From an uncultured Faecalibacterium sp. (GTDB lineage: Bacteria > Bacillota > Clostridia > Oscillospirales > Ruminococcaceae): a stretch of DNA of 13,214 bases. Positions 1 to 6,471 of this stretch are shown piece after piece. Each line of letters opens with the position of its first letter. The first letter of the stretch is position 1. The notes under the pieces were generated by a model. The model made no database searches, was not told the origin of the DNA, and saw nothing but the letters and a program-made list of their open reading frames with translations. The translations under genes were made by a program, and so were the position numbers. The DNA lies in contig CAAFQM010000186.1 in NCBI GenBank assembly GCA_900765105.1, forward strand, positions 1-13,214. The letters run 5' to 3'.

Positions 1-24
1 ATAATAAATGAGAGGGATGTAACT

Positions 25-1311
25 ATGGAAAAGAAACCGTTCCTGACCGAGGCCATGGCACAGGAGATCATTCAGGATGTGCCCACGCCGTTCCACGTTT
101 ACGACGAAAAGGGCATCCGCGAGAACGCCCGCCGCATCAACAAGGCATTCAGCTGGAACAAGGGCTTCCGGGAGTATTTTGCGGTCAAGGCTCTGCCCAA
201 CCCTGTCATCCTGCAGATCCTCAAGGAGGAGGGCTGTGGTGTGGACTGCTCGTCCCTGACCGAGCTGATGCTCAGCGAGGCCTGCGGCTTTACCGGCAGC
301 GATATCATGTTCTCTTCCAACCAGACTCCGGTGGAGGATATGAAGAAAGCCTATGAGCTGGGCGCATACATCAATCTGGATGACGCTACTATGGTGGAGT
401 TCCTTGAGCGCGTGGCCGGTGTGCCGGAGAACATCTTCTGTCGCTACAACCCCGGCGGGACTTTCAGCCTGGGCGAGAGCGAAGAGGGATTTCAGGTCAT
501 GGACAAGCCCGGCGATGCCAAGTACGGCATGACCGAAGAGCAGATGATCGACAGCTACAAAAAGCTGGCTGCCAAGGGTGCAAAGAACTTCGGCATCCAT
601 GCCTTCCTCGCGTCCAACACCATCTCTGACGAGTATTACCCCGAGCTGGCAGCAATCCTGTTCCAGCTGGCTGTCCGGGTGCAGAAGGCCACCGGTGTGC
701 ACATCGGCTACATCAATCTGTCTGGCGGCGTGGGTATTCCGTACCGCCCTGAGCAGACCGAGAACGACATCATGGCCATCGGTGAGGGCGTGCGCAAGAA
801 GTTTGAGGAGATCCTCGTGCCTGCCGGCATGGGCGATGTGGCCATCTTTACCGAGATGGGCCGCTTCACCACCGGCCCCTACGGCGCGTTGGTGGCAACG
901 GCCATCCACGAAAAGCACATTTATAAGGAATACATCGGTCTGGACGCCTGCGCCGCCAACCTGATGCGCCCCGCCATGTACGGTGCATACCATCACATCA
1001 CTGTGCTGGGCAAGGAAAACGAGCCCTGCGACCACAAATATGACGTGGTGGGCGGCCTGTGCGAGAACAACGACAAGTTTGCCATCGACCGCATGCTGCC
1101 CAAGATCGACATCGGCGATATCGTCTACATCCACGACACCGGTGCTCACGGCTCGGCCATGGGATACAACTACAACGGCAAGCTGCGCAGCGCCGAAGTG
1201 CTGCTGTGTGAGGACGGCAGCCACCGGCTCATCCGCCGCGCAGAGACCCCGCGTGATTACTTTGCAACGCTGGACTTCCTGCCGTCCATGAAGTCCCTGT
1301 TCGAGGACTGA
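25..1311 (+). CDS. lysA: Diaminopimelate decarboxylase-type PLP enzyme
   Basis: Predicted fold-type III PLP decarboxylase of 428 residues, the usual length for meso-diaminopimelate decarboxylase, which makes lysine and CO2 in the cytoplasm. The PLP Schiff-base lysine is K55 in FAVKALPNP. Further family marks are KYG (167-169), the glycine loop LSGGVGIPY (232-240), TEMGR (276-280), RPAMYGAYHHI (315-325), the active-site cysteine in GLCENND (C346) and the C-terminal YNYNGKLRSAEVLL block (381-394). The strand segment that usually reads HxHIGS is IHAFLAS here (191-197), so the His that normally stacks on PLP is Phe194. The start is ATG 25 behind GAGAGGG; an ATG at 8 opens only a four-codon frame. 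The membrane-protein gene follows after 25 nt and probably shares the transcript. The family is sure; substrate specificity is less so, since related decarboxylases share these motifs. Confidence 0.85.
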   Translation: MEKKPFLTEAMAQEIIQDVPTPFHVYDEKGIRENARRINKAFSWNKGFREYFAVKALPNPVILQILKEEGCGVDCSSLTELMLSEACGFTGSDIMFSSNQTPVEDMKKAYELGAYINLDDATMVEFLERVAGVPENIFCRYNPGGTFSLGESEEGFQVMDKPGDAKYGMTEEQMIDSYKKLAAKGAKNFGIHAFLASNTISDEYYPELAAILFQLAVRVQKATGVHIGYINLSGGVGIPYRPEQTENDIMAIGEGVRKKFEEILVPAGMGDVAIFTEMGRFTTGPYGALVATAIHEKHIYKEYIGLDACAANLMRPAMYGAYHHITVLGKENEPCDHKYDVVGGLCENNDKFAIDRMLPKIDIGDIVYIHDTGAHGSAMGYNYNGKLRSAEVLLCEDGSHRLIRRAETPRDYFATLDFLPSMKSLFED

Positions 1312-1336
1312 TTTCTGATTAAACGAGGTACAACAG

Positions 1337-1729
1337 ATGTTTTTTGGCTTTCAGCTCACACTCGGCCTGATGATGGTGTTCTACGGCTACTCAGTCATGA
1401 AAAATCCCCGCGTCTGGGGCGATCAGGGCCGCCGTGCCGTCAAGGCGGAACATTTTGAGGAATACTGCCGCCAGAACGGCCTGTTCTTTCTCAAGGCGGG
1501 CTGCGTGGTGGCAGTGATCGGCGCACTGGACGCTCTGATCACGCTGGATACCCTGTTGTACGCTCTGCTGTACATTTTCGGCCTTGCCTTTGCGTTCTAT
1601 CCGCTCACCCGCTGGTGCAAGGAGAACGAGGGCTTCAGCTGGCCGTGGCCCCACGTCAAGAGCGAGAAAAAGCGCATCAAGGAGCTGCGGCAAGAGCAGG
1701 AGAGTCAGGAAGAACAGGACAAAAGGTAA
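1337..1729 (+). CDS. Small three-helix membrane protein, function unknown
   Basis: I do not recognise a family for this 130-residue protein. Hydrophobic segments at about 2-20, 49-69 and 72-92 suggest three transmembrane helices. Between the first and second is a charged loop (about 22-47) with RRAVKAEHFEEYCRQNG. The C-terminal tail (107-130) is very rich in Lys, Glu and Gln and looks soluble, possibly helical. A Trp/Pro-rich stretch, FSWPWP (100-105), follows the last helix. The start is ATG 1337 with AACGAGGT 7 nt upstream. It lies 25 nt after the decarboxylase gene with no promoter or terminator between, so it is probably its operon partner, and it ends just before a strong terminator. The coding pattern, RBS and position support a real gene; no function can be given from sequence alone. 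Confidence 0.7.
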   Translation: MFFGFQLTLGLMMVFYGYSVMKNPRVWGDQGRRAVKAEHFEEYCRQNGLFFLKAGCVVAVIGALDALITLDTLLYALLYIFGLAFAFYPLTRWCKENEGFSWPWPHVKSEKKRIKELRQEQESQEEQDKR

Positions 1730-1741
1730 ATCCTGAAACGG

Positions 1742-1778
1742 AAAAGGCTGCTGTACGGTTTTGTACAGCAGCCTTTTT
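1742..1778. terminator. Bidirectional intrinsic terminator
   Basis: A perfect 15-bp stem pairs 1742-1756 (AAAAGGCTGCTGTAC) with 1763-1777 around a 6-nt GGTTTT loop, flanked by A and T runs. It serves the plus-strand membrane-protein gene and, read the other way, the acetyltransferase-like gene that ends at 1793. It is placed exactly between the two convergent units. Confidence 0.93.
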
Positions 1779-1792
1779 GCGTGCAGTAAAGT

Positions 1793-2413
1793 TCACAATG
1801 TGTTAATGGCACGTTGCAGTTTCTGGTAAAACTGCCCCAGATGATACCCGTCGATGAACCGGTGGTTCACTTCCACGCTCATACCAAGCGTTTCGCGGCC
1901 GTCTGCGGGCACATATTTGCCCCAGCAGATGCGGGGAATGTTGTCGTCCCGGTCGAAATCCCGCTCGTTGGTGGCAGCGGTCAGGTCGAACCACGGCACG
2001 CAGGAGAAATAGATCAGGTCGTCCAGTTCGCCGCTCTGGTCAAGAAAGCTCTGCTGGGCGTCACTTTTCGCTTTGGCGGCGTGGCAGAACCCGTCCAGTG
2101 TGCCGTTTTTTGGCAGGGTAACGATATGGAACTGCTCACTATCGGGTTTCAGGTCGGTGAAGCTGGGGATGCGCCCGTCCAGCAGAAAAACCTCGCCGTC
2201 CCGGATGGTGTAGCGGAAATTCTCCACGGCGTTCACAGCATCGGTAGCCAGATAACACAGTGCATAGTAGAAGGAAATGCTGTGGGCTTTGGTGTAGGCG
2301 TGGAGGTTCGTCACATCCACCCGGAAGGTGACGCTGTAAAACGGGTCGGATACGGTGGAAAAGAACCGGAACAGCTCCGCCCGCGGCCAGACGGCAAGAT
2401 CAATTTTCTGCAT
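1793..2413 (-). CDS. Chloramphenicol acetyltransferase-like O-acetyltransferase
   Basis: A 206-residue member of the type A CAT fold. The C-terminal motif NHRFIDGYHLGQFY (183-196) carries the catalytic His184 and structural Asp188 of the family HxxxDG signature. DNIPRICWGKY (157-167) matches the conserved strand before it, and WPRAELFRFF (9-18) matches the N-terminal segment. In CAT enzymes a Ser a few residues after the PW pair stabilises the tetrahedral intermediate; the aligned position is Ala146 (PWFDLTAA). The acceptor substrate is therefore unknown and resistance should not be assumed. The start is ATG 2413, with AAAGGAG 7 nt upstream. An in-frame ATG at 2458 would add 15 residues and lies deeper in the neighbouring gene, so it was not used. 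It overlaps the end of the pseudouridine synthase gene by 14 nt, suggesting translational coupling. Confidence 0.85.
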   Translation of the reverse strand: MQKIDLAVWPRAELFRFFSTVSDPFYSVTFRVDVTNLHAYTKAHSISFYYALCYLATDAVNAVENFRYTIRDGEVFLLDGRIPSFTDLKPDSEQFHIVTLPKNGTLDGFCHAAKAKSDAQQSFLDQSGELDDLIYFSCVPWFDLTAATNERDFDRDDNIPRICWGKYVPADGRETLGMSVEVNHRFIDGYHLGQFYQKLQRAINTL

Positions 2414-3419
2414 GGGAGGCTCCTTTGTCCGGTTCCGCCTTGTTTTTATCCAGCGCATCGAACTGCTTTACGATCTGCGGGTCTTTCAGCTTGATGACCT
2501 TGCCGGAGAGATAATGCAGAGTGCTCTCCTCGGAGATCTCAAGAAAGCTGATCCGCACCGCGCACAGTGCCTGCGTTTTCGTGCCGGTGCGCTCGTTCAT
2601 CTTGCGGTTGCCATACTTGATGTCGCCCAGCACCGGACGGCCCAGATAGGCGAGATGTGCGCGGATCTGGTGGGTGCGGCCGGTGACAAGGCCGATTTTG
2701 CACAGCGCAAACGGTCCGGCGGTGCGCAGCACGTCCACATCGGTGATGATCTGCTTGCGGCGCTCGTCCTGCGACTGGTGAGCGTGGATGCTCACCTTGT
2801 TGTTCTTCTCGTCGTGCTCCCACCACGCGGTGAACCGCCCGCTCTGGGGGACGCCCACCGTGATGGTGTAGTATTCCTTTTTGAGCAGGTCGTTGCGGAT
2901 GATCTCGTTCATGTCCCGCAAAGCAGCGTAGCTTTTGGCTGCGATGACAAGTCCCTCGGTGCCGCGGTCCAGCCGGTTGCAGATGCCGGGCTTGAATCGG
3001 TTCTCACCGTGGGGGTCATACTCGCCTTTTTCGGCCAAATACTGGGTAAAGGCATCCACAAGGTTTGCGTCGCCGGTGCGGTCGCTGTGGCACAGCAGAT
3101 GGGTGGGTTTGTACAGCACGGCGATGTTTTCATCCTCGTAGATGACGGTGACTTTCGGTTGCTTTGGCTGCCTTTTGGGTGCTGCCTTCGGGGCGGGCTT
3201 TGCGCCCTCCGGCGGGAAAAACTCATCGTTGATGTACAGCTCGATCAGGTCTCCGGCCTGCAGGCGGTATTCCGGCGCGGCCTTTTTGCCGTTCACCTTT
3301 ACCCGCTTGTTGCGGAAACTCTTGTACAAAAGGCTGGTGGGAAAATCCCGCGTCACGCTCTGCACAAAGCGGGACAGGCGGACGCCGTCGTCATTGGCGG
3401 TTGCGGTGTATTGTTTCAT
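2400..3419 (-). CDS. RluA-family RNA pseudouridine synthase
   Basis: Converts uridine to pseudouridine in RNA, most likely 23S rRNA. The 339-residue protein has an S4-type RNA-binding domain at the N-terminus (about 12-65, with RLSRFVQ and the KRVKVNGKKA turn), a Lys/Pro-rich linker (70-88) and the catalytic domain. The catalytic aspartate is D151 in NRLDRGTEGLVI, the family HRLDRxTSGLLL motif with Asn in place of the first His and Glu in place of Ser. TGRTHQIRAHLAYLGRPVLG (247-266) is the second signature. The start is ATG 3419 with AAGGAG 6 nt upstream, behind a good promoter. The family covers RluC, RluD and paralogues with different target uridines, so no symbol is assigned. The acetyltransferase-like gene is translated from the same mRNA. 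Confidence 0.92.
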   Translation of the reverse strand: MKQYTATANDDGVRLSRFVQSVTRDFPTSLLYKSFRNKRVKVNGKKAAPEYRLQAGDLIELYINDEFFPPEGAKPAPKAAPKRQPKQPKVTVIYEDENIAVLYKPTHLLCHSDRTGDANLVDAFTQYLAEKGEYDPHGENRFKPGICNRLDRGTEGLVIAAKSYAALRDMNEIIRNDLLKKEYYTITVGVPQSGRFTAWWEHDEKNNKVSIHAHQSQDERRKQIITDVDVLRTAGPFALCKIGLVTGRTHQIRAHLAYLGRPVLGDIKYGNRKMNERTGTKTQALCAVRISFLEISEESTLHYLSGKVIKLKDPQIVKQFDALDKNKAEPDKGASHAEN

Positions 3420-3469
3420 GAAAAGCTCCTTGCTGCTTTTTGAGTGTCTGCTATTCTACCAGTACAAAT

Positions 3470-3498
3470 ATAGTAATACAGAAAACAGGGGAAGTCAA
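3470..3498 (-). promoter_or_regulatory. Sigma-A promoter for the pseudouridine synthase operon
   Basis: On the minus strand, TTGACT (3498-3493) and TACTAT (3475-3470) are separated by 17 bp. Transcription would begin near 3463, about 44 nt before the ATG. It is divergent from the radC promoter, which uses the same -10 hexamer and spacing. Confidence 0.7.
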
Positions 3499-3541
3499 CG
3501 CAGTATTGACAGCAAAAAACAGGATATTTTCCCGCAAAGCC

Positions 3542-3570
3542 TTGAGTTCTGCCCGCAAAATGGGTACTAT
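3542..3570 (+). promoter_or_regulatory. Sigma-A promoter for radC
   Basis: TTGAGT (3542-3547) and TACTAT (3565-3570) are separated by 17 bp. The predicted start near 3577 lies 28 nt before the radC ATG, with the RBS (AAAGGAG, 3589-3595) in between. This placement also argues against any radC start upstream of 3605. Confidence 0.6.
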
Positions 3571-3604
3571 TATAAGGAACGAAAATGCAAAGGAGCTGCG
3601 GCCA

Positions 3605-4324
3605 ATGGCAGAACACAAACGGCATCAGGGGCATCGCCAGCGGATGCGGGAGCGGGTGCAGAACTACGGGCTGGACAGTCTGGCTGACCACGAGGTGCTG
3701 GAATATATTCTTTACACCACAAATGCCCAGCGCGATACCAATGACATCGCCTATAATCTGCTGGAACGCTTCGGCGACTTTGCCTCGGTGCTGGAAGCCA
3801 GCGAAGAAGAGCTTTGCACCGTGGAAGGGGTCGGCCCGGCCTCTGCCCGGCTGCTGCATATGCTGCCGCAGGTCAGCCGGTTTTATGGCCGCAGCCGCCT
3901 TGACGAAAAGCGATGCTACAAAACCACCGAACAGCTGGGCAGCTATCTGACAGCCAAATTCGCATGGACGGACCACGAACGCGCCCTGTTGGTCTCGCTC
4001 AGCCCGCGCCATCACATCAAGGCGGCGGTCTGGCTGCGGGAGGGTACCTCCGACCGGGTCAGTCTGGACGTCAAGAATGTGGTGTCCGCAGCCATCAAGG
4101 GCGGCACCGATATGGTGGTGCTTGCCCACAATCACCCCAATGGTGTGGCACTGCCGTCCATGGAGGACATGGAAGCCACCGGCAGCATTGCCCGGGCGCT
4201 GGGGCTGGTCAACATCCATCTGCTGGACCATTTTATCCTGACCGACAAGGAGTGCCTTTCTATGCGGGAAGAGAACCGTCTGCCCATTTACGATTTCCGC
4301 ACGGGAACGCTGTTCTGGCCATAA
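3605..4324 (+). CDS. radC: RadC/UPF0758-family JAMM-domain protein
   Basis: A 239-residue RadC-like protein. The N-terminal part (8-65) has the UPF0758 pattern GHRQRMRERV...GLDSLADHEVLEYIL, followed by a helix-hairpin-helix (about 70-86, TVEGVGPASA) suited to DNA binding. The C-terminal JAB/JAMM domain shows the full metal motif HNHPNGVALPSMED: H175, H177, S185 and D188, with E125 a likely partner. JAMM motifs mark zinc metalloprotease folds, but the biochemical role of RadC is unsettled and the old link to recombinational repair is disputed. The open frame extends upstream to 3440, but ATG 3605 is chosen because it has AAAGGAG 9 nt upstream and lies downstream of the predicted promoter. It is followed after 89 nt by uvrB, which has its own promoter; no terminator is seen between them. 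Confidence 0.9.
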   Translation: MAEHKRHQGHRQRMRERVQNYGLDSLADHEVLEYILYTTNAQRDTNDIAYNLLERFGDFASVLEASEEELCTVEGVGPASARLLHMLPQVSRFYGRSRLDEKRCYKTTEQLGSYLTAKFAWTDHERALLVSLSPRHHIKAAVWLREGTSDRVSLDVKNVVSAAIKGGTDMVVLAHNHPNGVALPSMEDMEATGSIARALGLVNIHLLDHFILTDKECLSMREENRLPIYDFRTGTLFWP

Positions 4325-4336
4325 AACAAAAAAGTG

Positions 4337-4365
4337 TTTACATTATAAAACTACTATGTTATAAT
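4337..4365 (+). promoter_or_regulatory. Strong sigma-A promoter for uvrBA
   Basis: TTTACA (4337-4342) and a perfect TATAAT (4360-4365) have 17-bp spacing and an extended -10 TG at 4357-4358. Transcription would start near 4372, giving a leader of about 42 nt. I see no GAAC-N4-GTTC LexA-type box between 4320 and 4414. Confidence 0.85.
4342..4365. repeat. Inverted repeat within the uvrB promoter
   Basis: ATTATAA (4342-4348) and TTATAAT (4359-4365) are perfect inverted arms 10 bp apart. They overlap the last base of the -35, the spacer and the whole -10. This could be an operator, or only a by-product of an AT-rich promoter. Confidence 0.4.
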
Positions 4366-4413
4366 CAAACCATCAAATACAACTGATTGTGGTTTCGCGA
4401 GAGGAGAGGAAAG

Positions 4414-6471
4414 ATGGCGGACGGAAAATTTGAGCTGGTTTCTTCATATCAGCCTACCGGCGACCAGCCTCAGGCCATTGAAACGCTGGTGGAGGGGGTG
4501 CAGCGGGGCGACCGCTGCCAGACCCTGCTGGGCGTCACCGGCAGCGGAAAAACCTTCACCATGGCCAACGTCATCGCACAGTGCAATCGGCCTACGCTGG
4601 TTCTGGCGCACAACAAGACGCTGGCGGCGCAGCTGTGCACAGAGTTCCGGTCCTTCTTCCCGAACAACGCGGTGGAATACTTCGTCTCCTACTACGACTA
4701 CTATCAGCCGGAAGCCTATATCCCCAGCACGGACACTTATATTGAAAAGGACAGCGCCATCAATGACGAGATCGACCGCCTGCGCCACTCGGCCACGGCA
4801 GCGCTTTCGGAGCGGCGGGACGTTATCATCGTGGCGTCGGTGTCCTGCATCTACTCGCTTGGCGACCCCATCGACTACCGCAGCATGGTCATCAGCCTGC
4901 GTCCCGGGATGCAGATGGAGCGGGACGAGCTGTGCCAGAAACTTGTCACTCTGCAGTATGAACGCAACGACGTGAATTTTGTGCGCAATAAGTTCCGGGT
5001 GCATGGCGATATTGTGGACATCTACCTCGCCTATATGAGCGAGCTTGCCATCCGGGTGGAGTTCTTCGGGGATGAAATCGACCGCATCACCGAGTTCAAC
5101 CCCCTCACCGGTACCAAACAGAACGTGGTCAAGCATGTGGCAATCTTCCCGGCCAGCCACTACATCGTCAGCGCTGAGAAAAAGGCTGCTGCGCTGGAAA
5201 AAATCCGTGCCGAGTGCGACGCGCAGGTGAAGCAGTTCACCGCAGAGGGCAAGCTCATCGAAGCCCAGCGCATCGCCCAGCGCACCAATTATGACATCGA
5301 GATGCTCAGCGAAGTGGGCATGTGCAAGGGTATCGAGAACTACTCGGCGGTGCTTTCCGGCCGCGCGCCGGGCAGTATGCCCACCACTCTGCTGGATTAT
5401 TTCCCGGAGGATTTTCTGCTCTTCGTGGACGAGAGCCATGTCACCCTGCCGCAGGTGCGCGCCATGTACGGCGGCGACTACGCCCGCAAAAAGACACTGG
5501 TGGAGTACGGCTTCCGCCTGCCGTCGGCCTTCGACAACCGCCCGCTGAAGTTTGAGGAAGTGGAGTCCAAGCTCAACCAGATGATCTTCGTTTCGGCCAC
5601 TCCCGGCGAGTACGAGAGGCAGAACAGTACGCAGGTGGCGCAGCAGGTCATCCGCCCCACCGGATTGCTGGATCCGGTCATCTCGGTGCGCCCGGTGGAG
5701 GGGCAGGTGGTGGACCTGCTGGGCGAGATCAATGCCCGCATTGCCCGGCAGGAGCGCGTCCTTGTGACCACCCTGACCAAGAAAATGGCCGAAGACCTGA
5801 CCGATTACCTCACCGAGCAGGGCATCAAGGTCAAGTATATGCACCACGAGGTGGACACCTTTGAGCGGATGGAGATCATCAAGGATCTGCGTCTCGGTTC
5901 CATCGATGTGGTGGTGGGCATCAACCTCCTGCGCGAAGGTCTGGACCTGCCGGAGGTGAGCCTTGTGGCCATTCTGGATGCGGACAAAGAAGGCTTCCTG
6001 CGCAGTGAGACCAGCCTGATCCAGACCATCGGCCGCGCCGCCCGCAACGCGGATGGCATGGTCATCATGTACGCGGATGTGGTCACCGACAGCATGGAGC
6101 GCGCCATCACCGAGACCGAACGCCGCCGCGCCATCCAGATGGCCTACAATCAGGAGCACGGCATCGTGCCAAAGACCATCGTCAAGGCCATTGCCGACAG
6201 CATCGAGATCAGCGACAAGGCTGAGAATGCAAAACTCAACACCCGCCGCATGGGCAAGATGGAGCGGGAAGCGGCCATCGAGCGCCTGACCCGCGAGATG
6301 AAGGAAGCCGCAAAGCTGCTGGAGTTCGAGCACGCGGCCTTCCTGCGCGATCAGATCGACCGCCTGCGCCGGGGCGAGAACCCCACCGTGGACTCCGCCG
6401 CCGAGACCGAGCGCAAACAGAACCATGCACAGACACAACGAAAAGGGAGAAAATACCTTGGCAAACGATAA
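4414..6471 (+). CDS. uvrB: UvrABC excinuclease subunit B
   Basis: Damage-verifying helicase-like subunit of nucleotide excision repair, loaded onto DNA by UvrA and later joined by UvrC. The 685 residues are near the family norm. Visible parts are Walker A GVTGSGKT (40-47), the beta-hairpin region with YYDYYQPEAYIPSTDTYIEK (93-112), the DESH box (339-342), SATPGEY (394-400), motif VI QTIGRAARN (537-545) and a C-terminal UVR domain (about 620-652, REAAIERL to LRDQIDRLR) that in this family contacts UvrA and UvrC. The start is ATG 4414 behind a purine-rich GAGGAGAGGAAAG; a TTG at 4387 in frame would add nine residues without a good RBS. The last 14 nt overlap uvrA, indicating coupled translation. 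Confidence 0.98.
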   Translation: MADGKFELVSSYQPTGDQPQAIETLVEGVQRGDRCQTLLGVTGSGKTFTMANVIAQCNRPTLVLAHNKTLAAQLCTEFRSFFPNNAVEYFVSYYDYYQPEAYIPSTDTYIEKDSAINDEIDRLRHSATAALSERRDVIIVASVSCIYSLGDPIDYRSMVISLRPGMQMERDELCQKLVTLQYERNDVNFVRNKFRVHGDIVDIYLAYMSELAIRVEFFGDEIDRITEFNPLTGTKQNVVKHVAIFPASHYIVSAEKKAAALEKIRAECDAQVKQFTAEGKLIEAQRIAQRTNYDIEMLSEVGMCKGIENYSAVLSGRAPGSMPTTLLDYFPEDFLLFVDESHVTLPQVRAMYGGDYARKKTLVEYGFRLPSAFDNRPLKFEEVESKLNQMIFVSATPGEYERQNSTQVAQQVIRPTGLLDPVISVRPVEGQVVDLLGEINARIARQERVLVTTLTKKMAEDLTDYLTEQGIKVKYMHHEVDTFERMEIIKDLRLGSIDVVVGINLLREGLDLPEVSLVAILDADKEGFLRSETSLIQTIGRAARNADGMVIMYADVVTDSMERAITETERRRAIQMAYNQEHGIVPKTIVKAIADSIEISDKAENAKLNTRRMGKMEREAAIERLTREMKEAAKLLEFEHAAFLRDQIDRLRRGENPTVDSAAETERKQNHAQTQRKGRKYLGKR
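6443..6460 (+). promoter_or_regulatory. RBS that selects the TTG start of uvrA
   Basis: AAGGGAGA at 6443-6450 stands 7 nt before TTG 6458. An in-frame ATG at 6425 has no purine-rich site upstream and would add 11 residues (MHRHNEKGENT) that do not look like a UvrA N-terminus. The TTG start yields MANDKIVIKGAREHNLKN, a typical UvrA beginning. Confidence 0.85.

Noticed and set aside
1814..3443. Plus-strand open frames opposite the CAT-like and pseudouridine synthase genes
   Set aside because: Antisense shadows; the minus-strand frames carry clear catalytic motifs and RBSs.
3506..3511. Consensus -35 TTGACA upstream of radC
   Set aside because: No acceptable -10 lies 16-18 bp downstream; the TTGAGT/TACTAT pair at 3542-3570 fits better.
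3416..4231. Minus-strand open frame opposite radC that crosses the divergent promoters
   Set aside because: It lies antisense to radC, lacks motifs and reads through an intergenic region with good promoters.
6220..6240. TGAGAAT occurrence inside uvrB as a third Fur-type box
   Set aside because: The right arm does not match (it continues GCAAAACTCA), and it lies in coding sequence.
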